Source: Alteromonas sp. a30 (GTDB lineage: Bacteria; Pseudomonadota; Gammaproteobacteria; Enterobacterales; Alteromonadaceae). Taken from it: a stretch of DNA of 64,000 nt. Position 1 is the stretch's first letter. Each line of letters opens with the position of its first letter. Below the pieces are notes generated by a model. It saw nothing but the letters and a program-made list of their open reading frames with translations, did no database searches and was not told the DNA's origin. The DNA is taken from the NCBI RefSeq assembly GCF_026788005.1, contig NZ_JABEPE010000001.1, positions 310,001 to 374,000 of the forward strand, in the 5' to 3' direction. Positions 27,983-37,204 of this stretch are shown one piece after another. The position numbers and the translations under genes are program-made.

Positions 27983-28851
27983 GCGACATCCTTTTCGCCA
28001 TCATTCTGCGCTTTTTCGCTCTCATGCTTTACCTCGCCCGAGATTATATAATCAGCGACTAGCTCAGCCAGATGCTTGTCCCGCAAGATTTTACGATGTC
28101 CTAGCCCGGCTGCATTAAACGTTTTAATTTCGGAATGGGATTTGGCAATTTCACGCATAGAATGAAACGGGATCTCTAAATCATCATCCGCATGCACCAA
28201 CAAAGCCTCGGGTTTAATCTCAGAAAAGACACGGGCAACATCTAACTCTTTTGCTGGTCTACCAACCGATTTTTCAATATTACGAACAAACCGATGTTGA
28301 CATTTTTCAGATAATCCCATGAAGCGTGCAAACGCCAAAAGGACACGGTAAATATTGGCTGGAGAAGAAATAAGCACGGTTCGACCAAACCTGACGCCAG
28401 CTTCCATCGCAATAGAAAGCGATGCGGCTCCCATCGAATGACCAATTGCTCCATCAAATGGGCCAAAAGCTTCATTTGCCGCTTCAATAGCACGAGAAAA
28501 CGCCAAAGGATTTGACTCATGTCCCTTTGATTTTCCGTGTAAAGGTGCATCAATGGCAATAACGCTATACCCTTTAGATAACAACGGTTGCACAAAGTTG
28601 TACATTTGCGTCGCTCGACTTTCCCATCCATGAACGACTAAAACCTTCTTTTCACCATTTCCCCAAACCGCTGCACTCAAGCCATCACCAAACGCTTTTC
28701 TAGTCGCCTGCTTTTCTGCTTCCAGCTCCCAAGATTTTAATTTGAACTTTCGAGGAGTGAGAAAGATTTTTGCGTTTGAACGCGCAATGTGCTCAGGCAT
28801 TATATAGCCTAAAACCTTATTTCTTACGCGGATCAGGTCTATTATATTCAT
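27979..28851 (-). CDS. Second alpha/beta hydrolase, convergent with the first
   Basis: A 290-residue hydrolase with HGWES (74-78), the nucleophile motif GHSMG (137-141, Ser139), Asp222-224 and His252. It resembles the facing gene in layout (HGW, DAP-HG-S, SxG, ADD/IDD, LGH), suggesting distant paralogy. It is the last gene of the minus-strand marR-exporter-porin-hydrolase series, 15 bp after the outer-membrane gene. The charged tail is rich in Glu/Lys. The substrate is unknown; an ester or thioester of the cluster's fatty product is a reasonable guess. Confidence 0.85.
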   Translation of the reverse strand: MNIIDLIRVRNKVLGYIMPEHIARSNAKIFLTPRKFKLKSWELEAEKQATRKAFGDGLSAAVWGNGEKKVLVVHGWESRATQMYNFVQPLLSKGYSVIAIDAPLHGKSKGHESNPLAFSRAIEAANEAFGPFDGAIGHSMGAASLSIAMEAGVRFGRTVLISSPANIYRVLLAFARFMGLSEKCQHRFVRNIEKSVGRPAKELDVARVFSEIKPEALLVHADDDLEIPFHSMREIAKSHSEIKTFNAAGLGHRKILRDKHLAELVADYIISGEVKHESEKAQNDGEKDVA

Positions 28852-28866
28852 TGTTAGTCTCCCGGT

Positions 28867-30171
28867 TTATAACGCGTATTTAAAGCCTAAAACAAACCGA
28901 TCATTGTATGTAAACTCACCAAATAACCCTTCTTCCTTTCCATAGAACATATCAATGCCGGCCCATAAAGAAAGGTTATCAGAATAACGGTAGAAGACTT
29001 CTACCCGAAATTCACCGTCATCACTTTGATGATCGAATAACCCAAACCACTTTAGCGTTAGGGTATCGTTCCAAAAATCTTGCCTAACACTTAAGGTGTG
29101 CACGGTATTGCTTTTATCACGCAAAATTTCATCTCGATAATCCAACAAATGCGTTTGAAACCATTGGTAACTGACTAAAATTTCCTTAAAGCCGTGATAA
29201 TCTAACGCAATAACTGAATTTAAATTTGCACTATTTGTTACCCCTACTCCAGTTCCATCATTGACATAATAGCCACTGGAGTTATAACCCACTTCGCTTC
29301 TCACCACCCAATCACCAAATGCACTTGAGGCCGTTAGACCATACAAGTTATTTCTTTGATACTCCGGTGAAAAAACCTGTGTTGGTGTTAAACCATCTAT
29401 TTGGTCAACGTACACTACAGGAAAATCGTGATAATGATTAAAATAGATAAAGCTAAAATCCCAGCCTTCAAAAAACACACTCCACCGAAGCCCTGTCTCC
29501 CATTGATTATCGGGCCTTTGTAATGGCTCGCTACGTACAGCATAATTCAGGTCCAATTGAGGCCGAGAAAATGGTGAGCGTATTTCAAAATCCGTCCCAC
29601 GCTCTGCTAGACGGTTAAAAGTCATATCATGAATGAGCAGAAACTGTAGTGACGATTCGTCAAACCACGGCAAGTAAGCTTCTGCATTTAGCATCCAGGT
29701 TGGGATCCTAGAGTTTTCGAATGAATCAAGATTTAACTCTCTTAAGTCCTGAGGATTAACAACATCGAGGACTTTAATGCCATCGGCCTCTCCCCACACA
29801 ACTTGTTGCTTCCCTATCGTCCAAAACACCGACTCCGAATCAAATTCAATATAAGCTTCAGATAACGAAAGTATGGCGTGTTGGCTATGAGTCAATGAAC
29901 CATTGGCACTTGAAAAGCTATCTAAACGATCGCCTGATTGATTTAGGGTTGATTGTAAATCCAGTTTTAGTTCAGGAATAAGCGTATAGCTCACGTTTTC
30001 TCCAAGCTTACCTTCAACCTCTAAACTAACTTGGCCCTCACTTTTCCTAATTTCTTGCTGTTCAAAGTTGTAACCCAGTTCAACATCAAAAAACGCTTTC
30101 ACATCTACTTCGCAATAGACGCTTTTTACAAAGACAAAGTAGACAAGAATAAATAGCCTTAATACCCTCAA
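28867..30171 (-). CDS. Outer-membrane beta-barrel protein (DUF1302-like)
   Basis: A 434-residue protein with an N-terminal hydrophobic signal (about 1-20) and a repetitive alternating pattern of aromatic and polar residues typical of beta-barrels, ending in a hydrophobic strand FVLGFKYAL. The segment WTIGKQQVVWGEADGIKVLDVVNP resembles DUF1302-type outer-membrane proteins, which often accompany MMPL/RND exporters and LolA-like proteins. It starts 13 bp after the exporter gene, so it is probably its outer-membrane partner. Only the barrel nature is clear from sequence. Confidence 0.75.
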   Translation of the reverse strand: MRVLRLFILVYFVFVKSVYCEVDVKAFFDVELGYNFEQQEIRKSEGQVSLEVEGKLGENVSYTLIPELKLDLQSTLNQSGDRLDSFSSANGSLTHSQHAILSLSEAYIEFDSESVFWTIGKQQVVWGEADGIKVLDVVNPQDLRELNLDSFENSRIPTWMLNAEAYLPWFDESSLQFLLIHDMTFNRLAERGTDFEIRSPFSRPQLDLNYAVRSEPLQRPDNQWETGLRWSVFFEGWDFSFIYFNHYHDFPVVYVDQIDGLTPTQVFSPEYQRNNLYGLTASSAFGDWVVRSEVGYNSSGYYVNDGTGVGVTNSANLNSVIALDYHGFKEILVSYQWFQTHLLDYRDEILRDKSNTVHTLSVRQDFWNDTLTLKWFGLFDHQSDDGEFRVEVFYRYSDNLSLWAGIDMFYGKEEGLFGEFTYNDRFVLGFKYAL

Positions 30172-30184
30172 GATAATGACTCGC

Positions 30185-33100
30185 TTACGACTTTTTCATC
30201 GATCTTTTGTTAAAACGTCCGTCATTAATGACTGTTTTATAATCTAGGTTGGAAAACTCAAAGCGAGAATAGTGACCCGTCTTATGATTTTGTACCTCAA
30301 CTTGATGCTTGGACCAAACACCTTCTACTTTGCGAATTTCGGTTGCGACATAGGTTCGTAGCGGCCGACCTTTTCGGTCTTCGTAGTCGACCCTAACAAT
30401 AATCCAGTTAACAGGGTTAACCCATAGAATACTTTTACCAAACCCTAATTCCCTCTCAATATCTTCACTTTTGGGAATCGCTTGAATTTTAATTGCCTTA
30501 ATTTGATCATCGCCTAGTTTAACGTGCTCAAGGCCGTGCAAAGTGAAATCGTAATCGGCAATCTCAATTTTTCCGGATTTTTTAATATCTTCATACGTAA
30601 AATCAGTGCCAAGAAAATAATCGCCTCTATCCGACGAAGATATGCGGCGTACCTTCCGTAAGGAAGGCAGATATAACCATTGATCATCTTCTCTGTCAGT
30701 TTCCTTGTAGTCATAAGTCAAGAAACTTGTACCATCAACATTGGCAGGGCTTTTAAAGACGAGAAAGGTTCGTCTTTCTCCCTCAAAGTTTTTACGATAG
30801 GCGAGAGCTTCCCGCATTCTAGCAGTGCCATCTTTATTAACCATGGTCATCTTTAAATTAGAAATGACGTGCTTGCCTTCATCAACACTATCGACCTTCT
30901 GCATCACTTGTTCGACCGTCATATCCAGTTCAACAGCATCAGACGAACGACTGTAACCCCAAAGCCCCATGCCCAATAACGCAAACACAACAAGCCCTCG
31001 TGCATACCCAGCTTTCACTGCATGGTTGTTGACGGCTTCCTTCTTTTTCGTGAAGAAAAAGCTTGGTTTAAAAAACAACACAATGGCGGGAATAAGCGTT
31101 ATAGAAGCAAGGAAACTCATAGAAACAGCGAGTACAACAATGATGCCAAAGTTATTCAGTGGAACTACTTTGGAAATAATCAGCACACCAAAACCAAAAG
31201 CAATTGCCAAGTAATTAAATAACAGAGCCCTACCCGTACTTGGATAAAGTTCATAAATGGCGTTTTTAATGTCCCCATCGGTATGACTAAGCAAGGTTTT
31301 TAAGCGGTCAATAGTGTGTATGGCAAAATCAACACCTAAACCAATAGCAACCGATGCAAACATGGAAGTACCAATGCCAAGGTCGACCCCCCGTAGCACC
31401 ATAGCGGCGTAGACCACCATAATTGAACAAGCAACGGGCAATATTGATAAAGTACCTGCAAACAAAGAGCCAAAGAGCAATGACGAAACAATCAATACAC
31501 AGGTTAACGCTAAGGTCACACTTAAAATATGACTATCACCGAGATCTTTAATCCAGTGATAGTTAACCGTTACTCTCCCACTTAAATTCGCGGAGACTTT
31601 AGAGTTTGTAAAATGTTGTTTGATATACGCCTCAAGAGCTTCCACTACCGGCTTGATTGTCACAAACTCTGAAGTATCCAAGTGTAAGCGAATATTCGCT
31701 AGTCGATAATCATAGTTAATCAAATTGTCGAAGTCGGTGGGAGCGCTACTCGCGGAGTAAATTAGGAAATATTGAGCAACCTGCTCTTTTGTTTCTGGCA
31801 ACTTGTAATAATCTTGTTTGCCTTCATTCAGCGACTTATTCATTTGTTTTAAATAGTCGACAACCGACATCGAACCGTTGATATGAGGTAAGCTTTCAGC
31901 GTATGCCTGTAAAGCCTCCATGTGGCGCAATACATCGGTGTTAAAAATGCCATCTCTAACCTGTGTTTCAATCACTATATCAATGGTGTTGGTCCCATCC
32001 ATATATCGATTAATGGCTTTGTCTGCTTGATACAAAGGTTCATCGGTATGGAATGAGTCAATGCGATTTTCGTTTACTACTAGTTCTTGACTCAATCGCA
32101 GGCCGACAACCGCTAAACAAGCAAATAGCAGAATCGTAATGGACGGTTTCGCCATTGCAATACGCCCAAAGAGCATCATTATTTTTGCAAAAATGTCGTT
32201 ACGGCTCTGGCTCTGTAATTTGATCCATCTTTTACTTACTTTCGGCTTCGTTAGTGTAATAAGTGCGGGCAAAACGAATATAGAATATGCCCACGCAACA
32301 AATACACCAATAGCAGTGAACAAACCAAAATACTCAAATGGAGGCATATAAGCTGCGACATATAATCCTAAAAAGCCCGCCATTGTTGTGACGGTAGTCA
32401 GTGTAATAGGCTTCCACATTACGGATACAGCCTCTTCAATACACTCTTTTGCCGTTTTATCTGGATATTTCGCCTGACATTCGTAGTAATGAGAAAAAAT
32501 ATGAATCGAATCGGCGACTGCTATGCCTATCAAGATAACCGGCATTGCATTGGTAATGACATAAAACGGCACGCTATTAAACGACATCATGCCAACAGTG
32601 ATAGCGATTGCCGCGAAGATGACAAAATTTCCTAAGAGTGCTGGCAATATCTTTCTAAATGCCACGATTAGCATTAAGGTTATTGCTAACAAGCCTAAAG
32701 GATTTAAACGACTCGCATCTTGGTCAATATAGTGACTCAAATAACCAAGTACCGCCCCTTCTCCTGCCACATGAATTTTTACGCCCGCTGGCCGCTTGGC
32801 CGATTCAGTTAGTGCCATTACTTTTTCATAGGTATCTTGCGCGATGTCGTTATCCATCAATTCAATAACGATTAGTACCATTTTCCCATCATCGGCAACT
32901 AATGTGCCGTCATAGAGCGGAAAATCTTTGATGGCTTGCCGCATCGCTTGAGAGCCTCGCTCATCGAACACGTTAAGAAAGGGTTCAACTTCTAATCCCT
33001 CTCTTGTTCCAACAATATTTTTTGCCAATGTCAGGCTAAGGGTTTTATCTTCATTAACGTTTTGAATAGCGTTAACGCCGCGCGTCAATTCGTCAATTAA

Positions 33101-33358
33101 TGCCAATGTATTGGGGCTATAAACCCCTGCCGCACTGCGGTCTTCAATAGCGACGACGATTGGATCTGACAGGCCAAATATTTCTTTTACCTTGTCTTTA
33201 TAAACCAGCACAGGATTTTGAGGAGAAAGGAAAGCATCGGCTCGAGTGTCTTTATGCAATTTTGTTAATCCAATTGCAAAAACAACCACAAAGAAAATAC
33301 CGATAAGCAAACTCGTCCACGGGCGCTGGATTCCTGTCATTAAGAAAGAATATTTCAT
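30185..33358 (-). CDS. RND/MMPL-family exporter fused to a LolA-like domain
   Basis: A 1057-residue protein. Residues about 1-780 form an RND transporter of the MMPL/hydrophobe-exporter type: a first membrane span at 13-31, a periplasmic loop, a bundle of spans, then a second repeat beginning near 395 (MAKPSITILLFACLAVVG). Residues about 785-808 are an extra hydrophobic stretch that looks like a former signal peptide. From about 810 to 1057 there is an outer-membrane lipoprotein-sorting (LolA-like) domain with FLTYDYKETDREDDQWLYLP and LGTDFTYEDI. Usually these are separate adjacent genes. The likely role is lipid or lipoprotein export from the inner membrane. Confidence 0.85.
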   Translation of the reverse strand: MKYSFLMTGIQRPWTSLLIGIFFVVVFAIGLTKLHKDTRADAFLSPQNPVLVYKDKVKEIFGLSDPIVVAIEDRSAAGVYSPNTLALIDELTRGVNAIQNVNEDKTLSLTLAKNIVGTREGLEVEPFLNVFDERGSQAMRQAIKDFPLYDGTLVADDGKMVLIVIELMDNDIAQDTYEKVMALTESAKRPAGVKIHVAGEGAVLGYLSHYIDQDASRLNPLGLLAITLMLIVAFRKILPALLGNFVIFAAIAITVGMMSFNSVPFYVITNAMPVILIGIAVADSIHIFSHYYECQAKYPDKTAKECIEEAVSVMWKPITLTTVTTMAGFLGLYVAAYMPPFEYFGLFTAIGVFVAWAYSIFVLPALITLTKPKVSKRWIKLQSQSRNDIFAKIMMLFGRIAMAKPSITILLFACLAVVGLRLSQELVVNENRIDSFHTDEPLYQADKAINRYMDGTNTIDIVIETQVRDGIFNTDVLRHMEALQAYAESLPHINGSMSVVDYLKQMNKSLNEGKQDYYKLPETKEQVAQYFLIYSASSAPTDFDNLINYDYRLANIRLHLDTSEFVTIKPVVEALEAYIKQHFTNSKVSANLSGRVTVNYHWIKDLGDSHILSVTLALTCVLIVSSLLFGSLFAGTLSILPVACSIMVVYAAMVLRGVDLGIGTSMFASVAIGLGVDFAIHTIDRLKTLLSHTDGDIKNAIYELYPSTGRALLFNYLAIAFGFGVLIISKVVPLNNFGIIVVLAVSMSFLASITLIPAIVLFFKPSFFFTKKKEAVNNHAVKAGYARGLVVFALLGMGLWGYSRSSDAVELDMTVEQVMQKVDSVDEGKHVISNLKMTMVNKDGTARMREALAYRKNFEGERRTFLVFKSPANVDGTSFLTYDYKETDREDDQWLYLPSLRKVRRISSSDRGDYFLGTDFTYEDIKKSGKIEIADYDFTLHGLEHVKLGDDQIKAIKIQAIPKSEDIERELGFGKSILWVNPVNWIIVRVDYEDRKGRPLRTYVATEIRKVEGVWSKHQVEVQNHKTGHYSRFEFSNLDYKTVINDGRFNKRSMKKS

Positions 33359-33379
33359 TATTACTCCTTGAGGTAATCC

Positions 33380-33820
33380 TTAAACGAACCCTTGAATTTT
33401 TCTGTCTTTTAATGAAACCAGATTATCCGATACATCAAAAAGTTGACTGCTCAATTTTTCACCTAATTGCTGGTAAACCTCCTCTTGAGCCTTATTCCAC
33501 CGCTGCAAAGCTTGCAGATAAAGCGATTTACCTTTCTCTCCCAAAGACAATAGTTTCACACGTTGATCCTGTTCACTCGGGTGACTTTCAACATAACCAG
33601 CCTTAACGAGCGACTTTAAATTACGAGTTAACGTGGTTTGGTTAATGATTAGCTTCTTCTCAAGAAGGTTATGCGGACTTGCGGGGTAGTACCACAAACA
33701 ACGAAGTATTGAAAATTGAGTGATCTTGATACCAAGTTCTCTTAGGTATGCATCATAATAATTTGTCAACATCCTATCAGCTTGTCTTAATTTAAGGTGA
33801 AAACAAATTTCTTTACCCAT
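33380..33820 (-). CDS. MarR-family transcriptional regulator
   Basis: A 146-residue winged-helix protein. Central SPHNLLEKKLIINQTTLTRNLKSL is the recognition helix region, followed by the wing HPSEQDQRVKLLSLGEKGK, both typical of MarR. MarR proteins commonly sense small hydrophobic or phenolic ligands and repress adjacent export genes. It starts a minus-strand operon with the exporter 21 bp downstream. An inverted repeat TGCAT-ATGA-ATGCA lies about 62 bp upstream. Whether it also controls the facing biosynthetic operon is unknown. Confidence 0.9.
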   Translation of the reverse strand: MGKEICFHLKLRQADRMLTNYYDAYLRELGIKITQFSILRCLWYYPASPHNLLEKKLIINQTTLTRNLKSLVKAGYVESHPSEQDQRVKLLSLGEKGKSLYLQALQRWNKAQEEVYQQLGEKLSSQLFDVSDNLVSLKDRKIQGFV

Positions 33821-33882
33821 TGGATAATCCCTTTATACACATGATTTTAAGCGCCAAAATAAAGACCCTAAACAATATTACA

Positions 33883-33896
33883 TGCATATGAATGCA
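33883..33896. promoter_or_regulatory. Candidate MarR operator
   Basis: TGCAT-ATGA-ATGCA is a 5-4-5 perfect inverted repeat in the 223-bp gap between marR and the divergent gene at 34.0 kb. It is the size of a MarR half-turn site. The evidence is symmetry and position only. Confidence 0.35.
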
Positions 33897-34043
33897 GTTC
33901 AACCTTCTAGATAATTTTTGAAATAATTATTTATCCTTGATGTCTATTTTAATCGTGATTTAACTGTAATATAAAAAATACATATTCTTTTTGAAAACGC
34001 ACTCTACACGTTTGTTATCGACTTTTAAAAATAGGCCAATCCT

Positions 34044-34838
34044 ATGGAAAACCTCAATACAACCAGCATGTTCGTTCTAGAGCTGCTTCAACACTTTAAT
34101 CGCCTCTCTGAAGGCAATCTGAGTTTTAAGCACCCTTTTTCATTCCAAACGATCTCGGGTATAAAAAGTATCGGAACGTTATCAGAACTAATACAAGCTC
34201 CGACACAGAGTATTCGGCAAACTCAAAGCTTTTCAGATGAATCCGTCGCTGCTATTTGCTGGGAGGTATTTATTGGCAATAGTAAAGTTCAAGGTGTTAC
34301 AGCTTTGGTTCGATACCCACAAGGCAGCGAAGTTCGTATTATGTTGAATTCTTTTCCTGCAACGCGTTTATGGAGAGATGAAGTGTATCAACTATCGTCT
34401 CATTACATGAATATGGCAGATTGGACGCTCCCCGCTAATACAGACACCAGCACCCCCGAGTACGATCCTTCTGAAACACTTGACCCCAAGCTTCCTCCTG
34501 GGATTGAACTTGCCGATGACGTTATATTCGAAGCGCCAATCGTTTCAAAAGGGCTTCAAGGAATCAAGACTGTAACAACGGCCATAGGGCACGCTTCTGC
34601 TGTGTACGGTCCAAGAGATTACGAACATAAAACAATGTCAGGCGCTTGTCTCTTAAGTTTATGGAATGTATCTGTATCGGGACTACGTATAGAAGCAGCT
34701 AACTTAATTCAATTTAATACTGAGAAGAAAGTAGCAAAAATGACGGTTTCATTTCAGCCTTGGCCCGCAATTAAGTTATTCCACGATAGGATGCGTGTTA
34801 GAACACAGTATTTCTTAAGTTCGGACTATTTTGAGTAG
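34044..34838 (+). CDS. Two-domain NTF2/SnoaL-like protein of unknown function
   Basis: A 264-residue protein that I do not recognise as a named family. It appears to contain two copies of one fold. Segments near 88-142 (AICWEVFIGNSKVQGVTALV..SFPATRLWRDEV) and 205-258 (LLSLWNVSVSGLRIEAANLI..SFQPWPAIKLFHDRM) align in pattern, each a curved sheet ending in a P-A-x-x-L-x-x-D/x-R element. This fits the SnoaL/NTF2-like superfamily. No signal peptide or membrane span is visible. It is divergent from marR and downstream of a plausible TTGAAA promoter, so it may be a lipid- or ligand-binding accessory of the cluster. Confidence 0.6.
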   Translation: MENLNTTSMFVLELLQHFNRLSEGNLSFKHPFSFQTISGIKSIGTLSELIQAPTQSIRQTQSFSDESVAAICWEVFIGNSKVQGVTALVRYPQGSEVRIMLNSFPATRLWRDEVYQLSSHYMNMADWTLPANTDTSTPEYDPSETLDPKLPPGIELADDVIFEAPIVSKGLQGIKTVTTAIGHASAVYGPRDYEHKTMSGACLLSLWNVSVSGLRIEAANLIQFNTEKKVAKMTVSFQPWPAIKLFHDRMRVRTQYFLSSDYFE

Positions 34839-34867
34839 ACTAAAGTTTTAATATTTAGGAAAAAGTA

Positions 34868-34896
34868 GCAGAACCAAAGTCGATCTTCAGTTCTGC
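34868..34896 (-). terminator. Terminator after pyrF
   Basis: GCAGAAC (34868-34874) pairs with GTTCTGC (34890-34896), with a T-run on the minus strand beyond it. It separates pyrF from the converging gene. Confidence 0.7.
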
Positions 34897-34909
34897 CTTA
34901 ACGAGAAAA

Positions 34910-35608
34910 TTACAACAAAGACTGATTTATATCGGCCAATGTACTCACAGGATCGGAGGATTGGGTTACAGGACGACCAATCACTAGATAATCAGAACCT
35001 GCTTTTACCGCATCAAGTGGCGTCATAATGCGAGTTTGATCATCGTTTTGACTGCCTTCAGGGCGGATACCTGGGGTAACAAGACAGAAATCAAGCCCAC
35101 ACAAAGATTTCACTGCATGGGCCTCCTGAGCAGAACAAACAATGCCATCTAAGCCACAGTCTTGAGTCAATTTAGCCAATTTTAGGACTTGCTGTTCTGG
35201 AGACAAGTCAAAACCCACGGCACGCATTTGCTCTGCATCCATACTGGTTAACATCGTCACTGAAATTAACTTAGGCCGACTTCTGGATGAAGATTCAAGC
35301 GCTTCTCGAGCAGCTTGCATCATTTTAGGCCCACCAGAAGCATGAACATTGACCATCCACACTCCCAAATCTGATGCTGCTTTACACGCCTTAGCAACTG
35401 TATTTGGAATATCGTGGAATTTTAAATCTAAAAACACATCGAACTGGCGATCAACCAGCGACCTCACGAAGTCGGGCCCAAAATGCGTGAACATCTCTTT
35501 GCCAACTTTTAATTTACACATTTCCGGCGTCAGCTTAGAAACGAAATTCAATGCATCGACTTTTTCATTGTAGTCTAACGCCACTATTATCTTTGCTTCG
35601 GTATTCAT
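34910..35608 (-). CDS. pyrF: Orotidine 5'-phosphate decarboxylase
   Basis: Last step of UMP synthesis, decarboxylating OMP. The 232 residues show the N-terminal VALDYNEK, the catalytic Asp-Lys-x-Asp motif as [13 protein letters not shown], and C-terminal [10 protein letters not shown] and [10 protein letters not shown]. It follows lapB by 2 bp, the conserved lapA-lapB-pyrF order, and ends at a terminator. Confidence 0.97.
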   Translation of the reverse strand: MNTEAKIIVALDYNEKVDALNFVSKLTPEMCKLKVGKEMFTHFGPDFVRSLVDRQFDVFLDLKFHDIPNTVAKACKAASDLGVWMVNVHASGGPKMMQAAREALESSSRSRPKLISVTMLTSMDAEQMRAVGFDLSPEQQVLKLAKLTQDCGLDGIVCSAQEAHAVKSLCGLDFCLVTPGIRPEGSQNDDQTRIMTPLDAVKAGSDYLVIGRPVTQSSDPVSTLADINQSLL

Positions 35609-35610
35609 TA

Positions 35611-36780
35611 TTACTCCCCATCAATACCTTTTATCGGCTTCATTGATCCCCAATTTTTACAAGAAGGACATAACCAATGAATTTTTCTACCAGAAAAACC
35701 ACAACTGCCACATCGATAGGTTGGACGCTGTTTAAGCTGCTGTTCAACAAGCTTCTGCAATGTCGACAAACTATTTTTGTCTTTCTGCAATTCTGGCGCT
35801 TTCTCGTATAGCGCTAATAAAGACTGGAAACCCCGCATCGTTGGTGTGGTTTCTAATTGTTCTAACAAAAACTCAATAGCATCCTCAACCGATGCCTTAG
35901 CTGCTAACAAATCCACTTTAGCAAGATAAGCCGTTGCGCAGAGACCGGAGTAGCTCTCTAATTCTTTTTCTAGCACGCTTACATCGCCCGATAAGGAGGC
36001 AACCTTTTGCAGTAAAGGAACGGCTTCGCTAAACCAACTAACATCTCTAAGTGGGATTTGTTCTAAATAGTGATTTGCGCTTTTATAATCGCCCTGTGAA
36101 ATAGCCATCTCAGAAAGCATTAACCATGGCCGCACGGAATGCTCATCTGCGTTGATTGCCTTTTGAAGATACTTTTCGGCTTGTGTATTTTCTTGTAATT
36201 TGAGTAAACCTTGTGCCCTTTCACAGTAAAAATGAGAAATGCACTGACACAATTCCTCGGAATCCCCATGATTGCCCATCATGCTTTCCGCTAACTCAAT
36301 TGCTCTGTCCCATTCTTTGGTTGTTTGATAAATTCCGAAAAGTTGCAATTGAGCTTGAACATAATAGTCCCGACTGGTTAACAACTGAAGAAAAGTGCTT
36401 TCTGCTCTTTCTAAAAATCCGGCTAACGCGTAGTCTCTGCCAAGTTCGAACAATGCGGTTTCTTTTGCCGTTGACTCTATTCCATCACGAGAAACAAGTG
36501 TTTGATGAATCTTAATCGCGCGATCTAATTCACCTCTATGGCGAAAGAAGTTACCCATAGAGACATGGGTTTCTGCGTTGGCAGTATTCACATCAATCAT
36601 TTTGATTAATGTATCGACCGCTTTATCTGGTTGATCTGATAAAAGAAAGTTAAGGCCTTTGAAATAATGCTTGGAAAGAATACTAGAAGATTTTCTTTGT
36701 GCTTGTCGCACACTATTCCGCCCCATTACCCAACCATAACCGGCAGCCACTGGAAGCAACAAGAACAACAATTCAAGCAT
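35611..36780 (-). CDS. lapB: Lipopolysaccharide assembly protein B
   Basis: Inner-membrane-anchored adaptor that controls LpxC proteolysis and coordinates LPS assembly. The 389 residues have one N-terminal membrane span (about 1-19), roughly nine TPR repeats through residue 350 and a C-terminal rubredoxin-type zinc knuckle ([18 protein letters not shown]). It directly follows lapA and precedes pyrF. Confidence 0.95.
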   Translation of the reverse strand: MLELLFLLLPVAAGYGWVMGRNSVRQAQRKSSSILSKHYFKGLNFLLSDQPDKAVDTLIKMIDVNTANAETHVSMGNFFRHRGELDRAIKIHQTLVSRDGIESTAKETALFELGRDYALAGFLERAESTFLQLLTSRDYYVQAQLQLFGIYQTTKEWDRAIELAESMMGNHGDSEELCQCISHFYCERAQGLLKLQENTQAEKYLQKAINADEHSVRPWLMLSEMAISQGDYKSANHYLEQIPLRDVSWFSEAVPLLQKVASLSGDVSVLEKELESYSGLCATAYLAKVDLLAAKASVEDAIEFLLEQLETTPTMRGFQSLLALYEKAPELQKDKNSLSTLQKLVEQQLKQRPTYRCGSCGFSGRKIHWLCPSCKNWGSMKPIKGIDGE

Positions 36781-37044
36781 TTAGTTAACTGGATGTTTGT
36801 TTAAATTTTTGAGCTTTTTATCTAGGGATGAAATTTTCATTCTGAGTTTCAAACTGAAAAGCCCCCAAACAGCAGACGCCAGTATGACACCAACGATAAA
36901 GCTCAACGCTATTAATACGGCCAATGTGAAGGAGTGTGTCCCCCAGAAGTAATCCAACATGACTACGCCTGTATTATTAGCGCCAATAATAATGGCACCG
37001 ACAAGCACAGTTAGCGAGATAACAATAAGAAAAAACAGCGTCAA
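36781..37044 (-). CDS. lapA: Lipopolysaccharide assembly protein A
   Basis: A small (87-residue) inner-membrane partner of LapB. It has two membrane segments (about 3-24 and 41-64) and a basic coiled tail (KMRMKISSLDKKLKNL-like). Its stop abuts the lapB start without a gap, and the order ihfB-lapA-lapB-pyrF is conserved. A hairpin between ihfB and lapA suggests separate transcription. Confidence 0.9.
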   Translation of the reverse strand: MTLFFLIVISLTVLVGAIIIGANNTGVVMLDYFWGTHSFTLAVLIALSFIVGVILASAVWGLFSLKLRMKISSLDKKLKNLNKHPVN

Positions 37045-37159
37045 AGTATTTCCCCTTAAACGACAAATAGAAGGCTAGCTTAGATGGTAATTCTACGCGT
37101 AAATCTATATGGAAACGACTCTTTCAACAAGCCAAATTTAAGGACAACACAATAACAAA

Positions 37160-37187
37160 AACGGCACCCTAATTGGAGTGCCGTTCT
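37160..37187 (-). terminator. Terminator after ihfB
   Basis: ACGGCAC and GTGCCGT form a 7-bp stem with a T-run on the minus strand, 20-45 bp after the ihfB stop. Confidence 0.8.
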
Positions 37188-37204
37188 AAAGTTTTTAAAT
37201 CTGA

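Noticed and set aside
30185-33358. Frameshift or missing stop between the RND and LolA-like parts
   Set aside because: The frame is continuous through a plausible hydrophobic linker and both halves look complete, so a real fusion is preferred. Assembly error remains a formal possibility.
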